Origin: Paenibacillus ferrarius
GTDB taxonomy: Bacteria; Bacillota; Bacilli; Paenibacillales; NBRC-103111
Direction of reading: 5' to 3'
Length of the DNA stretch: 64,000 nucleotides
NCBI RefSeq assembly: GCF_002027705.1
Contig: NZ_MBTG01000012.1
Location: 124,001 to 188,000, forward strand
Position 1 is the stretch's first letter, and each line of letters begins with the position of its first letter. Shown piece by piece: positions 10,584-19,080 of this stretch. The position numbers and the translations under genes were made by a program. The notes under the pieces were generated by a model that worked only from the letters and a program-made list of their open reading frames with translations, was not told the origin of the DNA and searched no databases.

Positions 10584-10612
10584 TTGCATTCAATATGTGT
10601 ATGCGATATATT
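10584..10612 (+). promoter_or_regulatory. Sigma-A-type promoter for ilvD
   Basis: TTGCAT (10584-10589), 17-bp spacer, TATATT (10607-10612), 42 bases before the start codon. No T-box or obvious CodY box is seen between promoter and gene. Confidence 0.55.
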
Positions 10613-10654
10613 GCATATAACAATTAAACAATCCATGCGAGAGGATGAATCCCT

Positions 10655-12340
10655 ATGACCGAGAAGAAAGATTTGAGAATTCGCAGTAAAGTGATAAGCG
10701 AAGGCGTGAACCGCGTTCCCAACCGTGCGATGTTGCGTGCTGTAGGTTTCAAGGATGAGGATTTCAAGAAGCCGATGATCGGTGTTGCCAGCACTTGGAG
10801 TGAGGTTACGCCTTGTAACATTCATATTAATGAACTCGCTTTGCACGCTAAAAAAGGCGTTCAGGAACACGGTGGAGCCCCGCTCATATTCAACACAATA
10901 ACCGTCTCCGATGGCATATCCATGGGGCATGATGGAATGTTGTTTTCTTTGCCAAGCCGCGAGGCCATTGCCGATTCCATTGAAATCGTTACGGGCGCTG
11001 AGCGCTTTGACGGGTTGGTCGCAGTTGGCGGATGTGATAAGAATACACCAGCTTGCTTAATGGCCATTGGTCGAATGAATTTGCCTGCGGTTTATGTGTA
11101 TGGCGGAACAATTCAGCCTGGGAAGCTGGACGGGAAAGATGTGGATATCGTCACCGCGTTCGAGGCAGTGGGGCAATATCATGATGGGCGCATGACAGAA
11201 GAAGAATTGCACAAAGTGGAATGCAGTGTTTGCCCTGGTGCTGGAGCATGCGGCGGCATGTACACCGCGAATACGATGGCTTCAGCTGCAGAAGCTTTAG
11301 GAATGAGTCTGCCGGGTTCCTCTTCTACGCCTGCCATCTCGGCAAATAAAGCGTTAGAATGTGCCAAAGCAGGCGAAACTGTCATCGACTTATTGGACAA
11401 AGGCATCTATCCAAGAGATATTATGACGAAACGAGCTTTTGAAAATGCAATTACAGTTGTTATGGCTTTAGGCGGATCAACCAACGCTTTCTTACATTTA
11501 ATCGCCATCGCTCATTCCGTAGAAGTTGAGTTAACGTATGATGATTTTGAACGGATTCGTTTGAAGGTCCCGCACATTGCTGATCTGAAGCCCAGTGGTA
11601 AATATGCGATGCAGGATTTGAATGATATTGGCGGTGTGCCAGGTGTCATGAAGCTGCTTCTTGCGCAAGGACTGCTTCATGGTGATTGTTTGACCGTTAC
11701 AGGGAAAACGTTGGCTGAGAATCTAGCGGAGGCTGCACCGCTGCAGGCAGATCAGGATATTATTTATCCTTTTGATAAACCTTTGAAAGCTACAGGTCCT
11801 CTTGTCGTGTTAAAAGGAAACTTGGCGCCGGAAGGAGCCATCGCCAAAATGTCTGGCATGAAAAAGCTGCGCTTTACCGGCCCAGCTCGCGTATATGACA
11901 GCGAGGTCGCAGCAACGGAGGCGATCCTCAGAGATGAAATCCAGAAAGGCGATGTGCTGGTCATTCGCTACTGTGGTCCCAAAGGCGGACCTGGTATGCC
12001 CGAAATGCTATCTGTCACGGCTTTAATAGTAGGAAAAGGTCTTGGCGGTGAGGTCGCGTTGATGACGGATGGCCGATTCTCGGGGGGATCTCACGGCTTT
12101 GTTGTCGGGCATGTGGCCCCTGAAGCGCAAGTCGGTGGACCGATTGCGTATCTCCAGCATGGCGATGCCATCACGATTGATAGTGAAACCCAGGAAATTT
12201 CCTTCCAGATCACAGATGAGGAATTAGAAAAGCGCAAGCAAGTCTGGATTCAGCCGCCATTAAAAGTAAGCAGAGGCGTGCTTGCAAAATATGCACGGTT
12301 AGTCTCTTCGGCCTCCAAGGGAGCCGTTACTGATTTATAG
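10655..12340 (+). CDS. ilvD: Dihydroxy-acid dehydratase
   Basis: Cytoplasmic Fe-S dehydratase of the IlvD/Edd family, 561 residues (normal length). It converts 2,3-dihydroxy-3-methylbutanoate and its ethyl analogue to the 2-oxo acids in valine, leucine and isoleucine synthesis. The three cluster-ligand cysteines expected for the family are present: C54 in TPCNIH, C127 in GGCDKNTPA and C199 in [12 protein letters not shown]. The C-terminal barrel motifs [11 protein letters not shown] and MTDGRFSGG are intact. The gene stands apart from other branched-chain genes, with its own promoter. IlvD paralogues for sugar acids exist, but length and motifs favour the biosynthetic enzyme. Confidence 0.95.
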   Translation: MTEKKDLRIRSKVISEGVNRVPNRAMLRAVGFKDEDFKKPMIGVASTWSEVTPCNIHINELALHAKKGVQEHGGAPLIFNTITVSDGISMGHDGMLFSLPSREAIADSIEIVTGAERFDGLVAVGGCDKNTPACLMAIGRMNLPAVYVYGGTIQPGKLDGKDVDIVTAFEAVGQYHDGRMTEEELHKVECSVCPGAGACGGMYTANTMASAAEALGMSLPGSSSTPAISANKALECAKAGETVIDLLDKGIYPRDIMTKRAFENAITVVMALGGSTNAFLHLIAIAHSVEVELTYDDFERIRLKVPHIADLKPSGKYAMQDLNDIGGVPGVMKLLLAQGLLHGDCLTVTGKTLAENLAEAAPLQADQDIIYPFDKPLKATGPLVVLKGNLAPEGAIAKMSGMKKLRFTGPARVYDSEVAATEAILRDEIQKGDVLVIRYCGPKGGPGMPEMLSVTALIVGKGLGGEVALMTDGRFSGGSHGFVVGHVAPEAQVGGPIAYLQHGDAITIDSETQEISFQITDEELEKRKQVWIQPPLKVSRGVLAKYARLVSSASKGAVTDL

Positions 12341-12412
12341 GTATGGTTCAGGATCACCCTCAAAGGGTAATGATGACTAATTCGTTATTATCCTTCAGGA
12401 GGTGCATCATTT

Positions 12413-12778
12413 ATGAATCAAATTAATCCAACATTTCGGGAAGCGGAAGAAGAAGTCGTTGTCCAAAAACAAGGGAACAGCTATATCTTAAATACGATAA
12501 CCGGCACGGTAGGGGAAATCACCTATAAGCTTGTTGATGTGGATACGTGGGTCATTGATCATACGTTCGTTGACCCGCGTTTCCGCGGGCGGCACCTTGG
12601 GCGTCAGCTGCTGAATTTGGTAGTTGAAGAAGCGAGAGAGAAAGGCCGCAAAATCATTCCATCTTGTTCCTTTGCCCTCGAAGAATTTCAGCAAAATCCG
12701 GCCTATGCAGACGTTTGGGAGAAGTCAGATACGAAATATTCGGATGTGTACAGCTCGGAAAGTGCCGAAAAGCAGTAG
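12413..12778 (+). CDS. Small GNAT-type N-acetyltransferase (YjdJ-like)
   Basis: Protein of 121 residues with the compact GNAT fold of the YjdJ/Acetyltransf_CG type: a beta-rich N-terminus, then HTFVDPRFRGRHLGRQLL (acetyl-CoA pyrophosphate loop, about residues 46-63) and KIIPSCSFA before a short C-terminal helix. The start ATG follows CAGGAGGTG. Substrates of this subfamily are not established. It lies 72 bases after ilvD and may be read through from it; palindromic repeats follow. Confidence 0.8.
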   Translation: MNQINPTFREAEEEVVVQKQGNSYILNTITGTVGEITYKLVDVDTWVIDHTFVDPRFRGRHLGRQLLNLVVEEAREKGRKIIPSCSFALEEFQQNPAYADVWEKSDTKYSDVYSSESAEKQ

Positions 12779-12817
12779 CTGATGAATATAAAAAGTTTAA
12801 CCTGGTACATGAGGAAA

Positions 12818-12996
12818 GCCTGCAAAAGTGCATCTTTTTCTGCACAGAATGACCCATATTCTTAGAATTCCTGCAAAAGTGCAGGTTATTGCGGTACTTT
12901 TTAGATTTTAGTCTGAAAAGTGCCAAGAGGCCTGCACATTTGCAGGCTTTTCCTCTTTTTCGATCAAATCAAAGAGAAAAACCTGCACTTTCGCAG
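12818..12996. repeat. Cluster of CCTGCA-N4-TGCAGG hairpin repeats (copy set 1)
   Basis: The 350 bp between 12778 and 13132 hold no gene but at least four related elements: a half-decayed one at 12818-12840, CCTGCAAAAGTGCAGG at 12870-12885, GCCTGCACATTTGCAGGC at 12930-12947 and CCTGCACTTTCGCAGG at 12982-12996 (approximate end). Most are followed by CTTTT-like runs, so they resemble miniature terminators. TTTTTCGATCAAATC (12956-12970) recurs exactly in the second cluster at 43011-43025. Confidence 0.85.
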
Positions 12997-13131
12997 GCTT
13001 TCAGTTGCAGTGACACCAAAGTGCCTGGGAGATCAATCTTTTTTTGATGATCGTATGGAAATCAGCCTCATCTATCGACCAGCTTAGTTTCAATGAAAAC
13101 TTGCAAAGCAACTGGCTGAACTTCGCAGCTT

Positions 13132-14076
13132 TTATTGCTCGCGTAGCCATGCGTTCGCGAGCAGGATCGCCCCGCGCGCCGCGGCGGTGTCGGCCAAGGC
13201 ATTCAGCATCACGAAATCGTGGATGATGCCTTGGAAGCGCACGGCGGTGACAGGCACGCTGGCTTCGCGGAGCTTATTCGCGTAGGCTTCGCCTTCATCG
13301 CGCAGCACATCGGCTTCGCCCGTGATGATCAGCGCGGGCGGCAGACTGCTCAGCTGCTCGAGCGTTGCGCGCAGCGGCGAAGCCGTAATCTCCGCGCGTT
13401 CGCGGGGATCAGCCGTGTATTGATCCCAGAACCACTGCATCGCATCGCGCCGCAGGAAATAGCCTGTCGCAAACTGTTCATAGGAATCCGTCTCGAAGGA
13501 GGCATCGGTTACCGGATAGAACAGAAGCTGCTTCTGTATGGCCGGACCTTTGCGTTCCTTGGCGACCAAAGTAATCGCAGCAGCCATATTTCCTCCAACA
13601 CTATCGCCTGCAATGGTGATGCGCTCGGCATCAAAGCCTTGATCGCCGCTGTTCTCGGCAACCCATTGTAATACGGCATAGATTTCTTCTAGCGCCGTTG
13701 GGTATTTAGCTTCCGGCGATAAGCTGTAATTCGGAAAAACAACAGCAGATTGGGACCCAACAGCCAGTTCGCGAATTAGCCTATCATGGGTATGTTCGTT
13801 GCCAAACACCCAACCAGCTCCATGGATATAGAGGATGACGGGGAGCAGGTCAGGAGCATTCTTGGGACGTAAAACTCGCACAGATACGGGCCCGATCGGA
13901 CCTCCATTTATCGTAAAATCTTCTGTATCGACCGGTTCCTTATGAACGGGTTCGGACTGCACCTTGTCGACTGTTTCTCGTCCTTTTTCAGGACCAAGGT
14001 CAAAGAGGAAAGGGGCTTTTGCATTGTCATCGGCAAATTTCTGAGCAGCAGCTTCAAGGTGAACTTTATTGGGCAT
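13132..14076 (-). CDS. Alpha/beta hydrolase, hormone-sensitive-lipase family esterase
   Basis: Cytoplasmic carboxylesterase-like protein of 314 residues, usual family length. The oxyanion-hole motif reads HGAGW (HGGG/HGAG class, about residue 90), the nucleophile elbow GDSVGGNMAAA, and the Asp and His positions EADVLRDEG and IIHDFVML complete the triad. AAAGGAGG lies 7-8 bases upstream of the ATG at 14076. The 3' quarter of the gene is much richer in GC (codons in GCG and CGC) than its surroundings. It is the only minus-strand gene in this part and seems monocistronic. Substrate unknown; HSL-type enzymes prefer short-chain esters. Confidence 0.88.
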   Translation of the reverse strand: MPNKVHLEAAAQKFADDNAKAPFLFDLGPEKGRETVDKVQSEPVHKEPVDTEDFTINGGPIGPVSVRVLRPKNAPDLLPVILYIHGAGWVFGNEHTHDRLIRELAVGSQSAVVFPNYSLSPEAKYPTALEEIYAVLQWVAENSGDQGFDAERITIAGDSVGGNMAAAITLVAKERKGPAIQKQLLFYPVTDASFETDSYEQFATGYFLRRDAMQWFWDQYTADPRERAEITASPLRATLEQLSSLPPALIITGEADVLRDEGEAYANKLREASVPVTAVRFQGIIHDFVMLNALADTAAARGAILLANAWLREQ

Positions 14077-14170
14077 AGGTGTATCCTCCTTTATTACTTG
14101 CTTACTACTAATTAAACCAACAGCTTGCTAATGAAACTACGAATGTAGGATGCCCATCAAAGAGGAACTG

Positions 14171-14193
14171 AGCTGCCGAAAGGCGGCTTTTTT
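14171..14193 (+). terminator. Orphan terminator-like hairpin
   Basis: AGCTGCC-gaaa-GGCGGCT followed directly by TTTTTT. No plus-strand gene lies upstream (the esterase is on the other strand), so it either ends a short unannotated transcript or attenuates the SLH gene at 14313. No known riboswitch could be matched to the preceding 70 bases. Confidence 0.55.
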
Positions 14194-14312
14194 CAATGTT
14201 GAAGTTCAAAGACGTTTATTTCCTTATTTTAACAACTTTATATGCTCCAGGACGTCTAATGAAGTGGATCTTGTATGTACGTTTTGACAATATAAATAAC
14301 GAGGTGATTTTT

Positions 14313-15308
14313 TTGGAAAAGTATAAAAAACAATTCCTTTTGACTTTACTTTCCCTCCAAATGGTTAGTACATGTGCAACAGCTTCAGGTGCTGGCAGCG
14401 AATCGTTTTCAGATATATCCAATTCTTTCTGGGGATATCCGCATATTCAATGGGCACTTGATAATGAGGTCATTGAAGGATATCCAGATGGCACATTCCA
14501 GCCCAATTCGGATGTTGATCAATTTGAATTTATTGCGATGCTAATTAGAGCCTATCACCCTGCAGATTTTGTGCCTAGTCCAGAATCTTCAAATTGGGCA
14601 ACACCCTATGCAACCTACGCAAACAACATGAATTGGAAAACCGTTGCTCCATCCTCCTTGGGGGGGCATGCAACGACACATATGAGTATGTCCAGAGGAA
14701 TGGTCGCTCAAATGCTAGCGAATGCCACAGGAAAGAATTATAGCAGAGAAGATTCAATTCGATACGTACTTGATACTGGATTGGCAGAAGGGAAGACTGA
14801 GCTAAGTGTAGACGGGTTTCATAGCGGTGACTTTGTTACAAGAACCGAGGCCGTCACATTTATTGAACGAATGAAGGTAAAGTTTGACCATTTGCAGGCG
14901 AATCCGCCCAAAGAGGAACACTATCAGCCAATCACGACCATGTTGTATAAAAATGATACTTATCATTTTTCACTTCAGCTGCCTTTAAGCTGGGCTGATA
15001 AGTATGACATCGTTGATGAAGCGGTTTCCTATGGTCACAGTATTAATTTTATTAACAAGGCAACTGGAACAGGTATCTTATTTACCCTCGCTGTATGGGA
15101 TAAAGAGGAATGGAATTTAAATAAAGAAGAAATAAAAGGAATCATTCCGATCTCGGAAATAGGTGAAAAAGGGAATCAGGTATTCCTCTTTTTTACGCCA
15201 ACAGACGTTCAATATGATCCTAGCGATGAGAAGGGGATGGTTGATTATAAAGCCATGTTTCAAAGTGTTAAGCTGATAAAACCCACTTTCAAAATTATCA
15301 ATAAGTAA
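14313..15308 (+). CDS. Secreted S-layer-homology (SLH) domain protein
   Basis: A TTG start at 14313, about 5 bases after GAGGTGA, gives a 331-residue protein beginning with a signal peptide (MEKYKKQFLL... ending near an ATASGA cleavage region). The longer frame from 14196 lacks a ribosome site. The first SLH domain is canonical (FSDI...HIQWALDNEVIEGYPDGTF, mature N-terminus). A weaker second and third unit follow (YATYANN..., then VLDTGLAEGK... with FVTRTEAVTFIERM). The last 110 residues are an unrecognised beta-rich domain. SLH units tether proteins to pyruvylated secondary cell wall polymer, so this is a surface protein. It is monocistronic by position. Confidence 0.82.
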   Translation: MEKYKKQFLLTLLSLQMVSTCATASGAGSESFSDISNSFWGYPHIQWALDNEVIEGYPDGTFQPNSDVDQFEFIAMLIRAYHPADFVPSPESSNWATPYATYANNMNWKTVAPSSLGGHATTHMSMSRGMVAQMLANATGKNYSREDSIRYVLDTGLAEGKTELSVDGFHSGDFVTRTEAVTFIERMKVKFDHLQANPPKEEHYQPITTMLYKNDTYHFSLQLPLSWADKYDIVDEAVSYGHSINFINKATGTGILFTLAVWDKEEWNLNKEEIKGIIPISEIGEKGNQVFLFFTPTDVQYDPSDEKGMVDYKAMFQSVKLIKPTFKIINK

Positions 15309-15415
15309 AGCCGATGGCATCATTGCAAGGGCTCCTTTTTACGAGAAAAATGTGTTATTATGCTCATCATAAGCAAACACTGATAATTTCATAGATGCAA
15401 ATGGGAGGGTTGTCA

Positions 15416-16051
15416 TTGTCAAAGATTAATCCGAACGAATGGGTGACTACGGAAGAGGAGCTTCGCTCGATACTTGGCTATCCGAGTGAGCTTGTGAACA
15501 AGAAGGTCATTTCTCACATTGATGCACATTGCCGTGATTACATAGCCAAGTCGCCGTTTGTATTCATCTCAACTGCGGATGCGCATGGCAAATGTGATGT
15601 TTCTCCGAGGGGGGACGCAGCTGGTTTTGTCCACATTGTCGATGAGAAAACAATAATCATTCCAGATCGACCGGGGAATAAAAGAGTAGATACCTTTCGA
15701 AACATTATCAGCAGCTCCGAAATTGGCTTGCTTTTTCTAATTCCTGGTTTCGGCGAGACTTTGCGAATAAACGGTCGAGCCTTTATTACGAAGGATAAAC
15801 AACTGCTTCAAGCGATGCGGGCAAATGATAAAGATCCACTTCTAGGCATCGTGGTGCAGGTGGAAGAGTGCTTTCTACACTGCGCAAAAGCGTTTAAGCG
15901 TTCAGGCTTGTGGGAGCCAGAGTCCTGGCTGCAAAGAGAGATGCTGCCATCAGCAGCCAAAATTTTGGCAGATCATGCCAAGCTTGAAGGGGTAACGGCT
16001 GAGGTTATCGCAGATCGTTTGGCAGAAGGATATTCCAAACGATTATATTAA
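15416..16051 (+). CDS. PPOX-fold (split-barrel FMN-binding) protein, MSMEG_1061-like
   Basis: About 211 residues from TTG 15416, which is 7 bases after GGGAGGG; the ATG at 15395 lies upstream of that ribosome site and is unlikely. The sequence matches the pyridoxamine-5'-phosphate-oxidase-like split barrel: SPFVFISTADAHGKCDVSPRGD (split here as SPFVFISTADAHG and KCDVSPRGD), IIPDRPGNKR and GFGETLRINGRA. Such proteins bind FMN, F420 or heme; the actual reaction of this subgroup is not known. A WYL-type regulator starts 24 bases downstream, suggesting an operon of regulator and flavoprotein. Confidence 0.82.
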   Translation: MSKINPNEWVTTEEELRSILGYPSELVNKKVISHIDAHCRDYIAKSPFVFISTADAHGKCDVSPRGDAAGFVHIVDEKTIIIPDRPGNKRVDTFRNIISSSEIGLLFLIPGFGETLRINGRAFITKDKQLLQAMRANDKDPLLGIVVQVEECFLHCAKAFKRSGLWEPESWLQREMLPSAAKILADHAKLEGVTAEVIADRLAEGYSKRLY

Positions 16052-16075
16052 CAATTGAAATAGGTGGCAGTTCAT

Positions 16076-17023
16076 ATGAACAAAACGGATCGGTTATTAG
16101 CTATCGTCTTGGAACTTCAGAGCAAAGGAACGCTGCGTGCTGAGGATTTGGCAGATACGTTTGAAACCAGTCGCAGAACGATTTATCGTGATATTCAGGC
16201 TCTAAGCGAAGCGGGAGTGCCAGTCGTCGGGTCGACAGGAATCGGCTATTCCTTAATGGAAGGTTATTTTTTGCCGCCACTCAGCTTTACGATTGAAGAA
16301 GCGGTATCGCTGCTGATTGGGACGGATTTTGTCGTACAGAAATTCGATTCCAGCTATGGGGCGAAGGCGCAGACAGCCCAGTCCAAAATTGAAACGATTT
16401 TACCAGAACGTATTCTCGATGAGGTACATCGAATTCGCAAGACAACCAAAGTTGTAGATCCTAACCTAGCTAAGGTCAGTTATAAGGAGAAGGAATATCT
16501 GGCCATACTGCGACAAGTCATTTTGACGCTTACCAAGGTGCAATTTCAATATTCCAAAATTAGGGCTGATACCGAATCACATCGCCATCAGGTTCGTAAA
16601 GTTGCGCCTTATGGCCTTATTCTTATTAATGGTTCTTGGGTATTAATTGCATTTTGCGAGCTGCGGCAAGAGATCCGGCATTTCCGCTTGTCCCGAATGA
16701 GCGATCTGATCGTTACAACGGAAACCTTCTTGCTTCCTGCTGAATTCAATCTTCAAAATTACAAAACTGTTGATGATCGCAATATTCATGTACGCATGCT
16801 TGCGAAGCAGGGGATTGCGAACCGCATCAAAGAATCAAATAATTTCTACTTGGAAGAAATGGCGGTTAAAGATGAGCAGCTGGAACTGACGTTTCGCGTC
16901 CGACAGATTGAAGATATCCTGTCATGGGTACTCAGTTGGGGCTCGGATATCGTAGTCATAGAACCAGAATCATTACGCATTCGAGTTCGCGAAGAAATTG
17001 AATTGATGTCCAAGAGCTACTGA
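16076..17023 (+). CDS. HTH-WYL (YafY-like) transcriptional regulator
   Basis: 315-residue regulator. N-terminal HTH_11/DeoR-like winged helix (about residues 5-55, LADTFETSRRTIYRDIQALSEAGVP) and a central-to-C-terminal WYL ligand-binding domain (about 140-220; VRKVAPYGLILINGSWVL and RHFRLSRMSDL). The chosen ATG at 16076 follows AGGTGG by 8 bases; GTG 16064 lies inside that site. It is 24 bases after the PPOX gene and 66 bases before a DinB gene, all in one direction. WYL regulators bind nucleotides or other small ligands; target genes are probably the neighbours. Confidence 0.88.
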   Translation: MNKTDRLLAIVLELQSKGTLRAEDLADTFETSRRTIYRDIQALSEAGVPVVGSTGIGYSLMEGYFLPPLSFTIEEAVSLLIGTDFVVQKFDSSYGAKAQTAQSKIETILPERILDEVHRIRKTTKVVDPNLAKVSYKEKEYLAILRQVILTLTKVQFQYSKIRADTESHRHQVRKVAPYGLILINGSWVLIAFCELRQEIRHFRLSRMSDLIVTTETFLLPAEFNLQNYKTVDDRNIHVRMLAKQGIANRIKESNNFYLEEMAVKDEQLELTFRVRQIEDILSWVLSWGSDIVVIEPESLRIRVREEIELMSKSY

Positions 17024-17042
17024 CAGGATGCTGTCAGTAGCT
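17015..17042. promoter_or_regulatory. Perfect 12-bp-arm palindrome across the stop of the WYL gene
   Basis: AGCTACTGACAG-gatg-CTGTCAGTAGCT. It includes the TGA stop codon (17021-17023). There is no T-run after it, so it is not a typical terminator. It could be a processing hairpin or an operator in front of the DinB gene, 48 bases downstream. Confidence 0.5.
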
Positions 17043-17089
17043 AAGGTGTATGATAAGGCTATAAATCAAGAAGGAGCTGTTTATAACCT

Positions 17090-17629
17090 ATGAATACGAC
17101 TCAAACATTACAGAAGCTTGAAGAGATCATCCACTTGTATGAGGCAGAATTAACTGATTTCAGCATGGAGCAGTTGACACGCCAGCCAAGTGAAACGGAA
17201 TGGTCATTAGGACAAGTGTATGTTCATTTAATCCAAACGTCGCTGAATATGCAAATTCGCAATATCGAAACATGCTTACAGCCGAGTGAATCGACCGCAA
17301 ACGCAATCGCAGGAAAAACTCAGGCTGGTGAAGCTGTTTTTGAAGCAGGAAGCTTTCCGCCGATCAAGATTTCTGTTCCCGCGTCACCCCAATACACGCC
17401 TTCGCAGCCACTCGACAAAGAGCAGATCATGAATGGTTTGCAAGCTGTGCTTAGCAAGCTGAAGGAAATCCAACCTCAACTGGAGACAGCTCCAGTTCAT
17501 CAGACGGCTGCACATCCTAGATTCGGCGGGCTTCAGGCGAAGGAGTGGTTTCAGTTGATCGAAATGCATTTCCGTCATCATCGCCTGCAGATTGATCGCT
17601 TGAAGCATGAGCTAGAAATCAACATTTAG
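17090..17629 (+). CDS. DinB-like four-helix-bundle protein
   Basis: 179-residue protein of the DinB/YfiT superfamily. The N-terminal helix is followed by EWSLGQVYVHLIQ (first metal-ligand His region) and the C-terminal helix carries EMHFRHHRLQIDRLK (further His ligands); three His in these positions bind a divalent metal in the family. Members include thiol-dependent transferases and stress-induced proteins; the activity here is unknown. Strong ribosome site AAGGAG, own terminator downstream. Probably last gene of the PPOX-WYL-DinB unit. Confidence 0.78.
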   Translation: MNTTQTLQKLEEIIHLYEAELTDFSMEQLTRQPSETEWSLGQVYVHLIQTSLNMQIRNIETCLQPSESTANAIAGKTQAGEAVFEAGSFPPIKISVPASPQYTPSQPLDKEQIMNGLQAVLSKLKEIQPQLETAPVHQTAAHPRFGGLQAKEWFQLIEMHFRHHRLQIDRLKHELEINI

Positions 17630-17645
17630 AATGGCTTGACGTAAG

Positions 17646-17686
17646 CCTCTGAGCCCACAGCTAGTGGGTACTCAGGGGTTTTATTT
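17646..17686 (+). terminator. Rho-independent terminator after the DinB gene
   Basis: CCTCTGAG ... CTCAGGGG outer stem with an inner CCCAC/GTGGG stem, then TTTTATTTT. Confidence 0.85.
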
Positions 17687-17707
17687 TGATTATGGACAAA
17701 TGAATAG

Positions 17708-17736
17708 TTGCCGTAATGCTTCTAATTACCTATAAT
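17708..17736 (+). promoter_or_regulatory. Promoter for the HxlR gene
   Basis: TTGCCG (17708-17713), 17-bp spacer, TATAAT (17731-17736), 41 bases before the start codon. Confidence 0.6.
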
Positions 17737-17777
17737 TTCCCTTAAGGAATCATTAGTTTAAGAAGGAGAAAAAGAAC

Positions 17778-18116
17778 ATGAATAGTCATGAGCCGGTCAT
17801 ATTGACCAAAGGTGAACCAGGCGTGCTGTGCCCAATTGCCAAGACATTAGATGTAATTGGGACCAAATGGACTTTTTTAATTGTTCGCGACCTATTAATT
17901 GAAGGAACGCTGCGCTTCAGCGATCTGTTGAAATCTATGGATGGCATAAGTCCCAAGACCCTCTCGCTGCGACTTAAGGAGTTGGAAGCCAACGACCTAT
18001 TGGTTAGAAAGGTGTACCCAGAAGTACCGCCACGCGTGGAGTATACGTTAACGGATAAAGGCAGGCGGTTGGAAGGCATTTTCGTGGAGTTGAAAAGATT
18101 TGGTTTACAGTTATAA
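17778..18116 (+). CDS. HxlR-family winged-helix regulator
   Basis: 112 residues, normal for HxlR/DUF24 regulators. The single family Cys precedes the first helix (CPIAKTLDVIGTKWTFLIVRD, here residues about 21-41), followed by FSDLL...ISPKTLSLRLKELE recognition region and the wing PPRVEYTLTDKGR. HxlR proteins often sense aldehydes, quinones or oxidants through that Cys. It is followed 14 bases later by a GNAT gene that it may control together with itself. Confidence 0.9.
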   Translation: MNSHEPVILTKGEPGVLCPIAKTLDVIGTKWTFLIVRDLLIEGTLRFSDLLKSMDGISPKTLSLRLKELEANDLLVRKVYPEVPPRVEYTLTDKGRRLEGIFVELKRFGLQL

Positions 18117-18130
18117 AGGAGAAATGTGAT

Positions 18131-19003
18131 ATGAGTTTTTTTCGATTCGTGGCATCTGACTATCCGCTTCCAGAAGTTAATTATGCAGAAAAAGCGGCGG
18201 ATTTAGAGGGTATGCAAGTCTCCATTTGCAAAAATCCGCCTTACGGTTTGGATCGGTACATCAAGAAGAACTATATTTATTGGCTTGGCGGAAGTTTCGA
18301 TGCAACATGCATAGATCAGCTAACTGACTATGTGCTGTCCATAATGAAAATGGAAGCTGCTATTGAACTGTGGGCAATCTCTTATGGGGAAGAAGATAAC
18401 CAAGAGGTTGTTCATCGAAATTATAAAGCAGACGACGTTGATCGGACTGTTTTTGAAACATTTAGCACGCGTGCGTTTTGTTGTTTTACTTTTTGGGATT
18501 CCGCGGTTCAGATAGTGCCATGGGCTGAGACGGACTTTGACCTTCTGCATCAATTAAATATTCCCGAAATGCTGGATCATCTAGGGGGACCTGAGACGGA
18601 TGAGCAGGTGCACAAACGACATAAGCGGTATATCGACCTAAGTGCGGCGGGTAAAGGACGAATGTTTAGCATAGTTCTTATGCCTGAGGGCGTTTCCGTC
18701 GGAAATGTAGGTTACTGGGAAACCAGTTGGCAAGGAGAAACGGTTTACGAGATGGGGTGGGGGGTACTTCCTCTGTTTCAAGGCAAAGGCATTGCAGCAT
18801 GGGCAACCGCTGAAGCCATCAAACAAGCCAAAGCTGAGCAAAGGCTGAGATCCATTCATGCTTTTCCTTCCGTCGATAATCCGGCCTCCAATGCGATATG
18901 CCGCAAGCTTCATTTCCAGCTGGTGTCCGAATGTTCGTTTGAATACCCGCCGGGAACTTTCATGCATTGCAACGACTGGCGTTTACCCATCATGGAACAA
19001 TAA
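18131..19003 (+). CDS. Two-domain protein with C-terminal GNAT acetyltransferase
   Basis: 290 residues. The C-terminal half (about 150-285) is a GNAT domain of the RimJ-like type: GNVGYWE, YEMGWGVLPLFQGKGIAAWA (acetyl-CoA loop QGKGIA) and PSVDNPASNAICRKLHF. The first 135 residues do not match a family I know: the region contains LGGSFDATCIDQLTDYVL and a Phe/Cys-rich AFCCFTFW stretch, and reads like a separate alpha/beta domain. Ribosome site AAAGGAG. Likely co-transcribed with the HxlR gene, so probably induced by whatever that regulator senses. Could be a natural fusion of two once separate genes. Confidence 0.72.
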   Translation: MSFFRFVASDYPLPEVNYAEKAADLEGMQVSICKNPPYGLDRYIKKNYIYWLGGSFDATCIDQLTDYVLSIMKMEAAIELWAISYGEEDNQEVVHRNYKADDVDRTVFETFSTRAFCCFTFWDSAVQIVPWAETDFDLLHQLNIPEMLDHLGGPETDEQVHKRHKRYIDLSAAGKGRMFSIVLMPEGVSVGNVGYWETSWQGETVYEMGWGVLPLFQGKGIAAWATAEAIKQAKAEQRLRSIHAFPSVDNPASNAICRKLHFQLVSECSFEYPPGTFMHCNDWRLPIMEQ

Positions 19004-19042
19004 TCGCATCGGCGAAGGTAGTTAGAACTAGATATGAACAGA

Positions 19043-19080
19043 GAAGGGGCTGCTTCTATAGGCAGCTTCTTTTTGTTCTT
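19043..19080 (+). terminator. Rho-independent terminator after the GNAT gene
   Basis: GAAGGGGCTGC ... GCAGCTTC stem around TTCTATAG, followed by TTTTTGTTCTT. Confidence 0.75.

Noticed and set aside
14100..14193. Riboswitch before the SLH protein
   Set aside because: Only the terminator hairpin is convincing; no conserved core of a known class (c-di-GMP, SAM, purine, cobalamin) was found before it.
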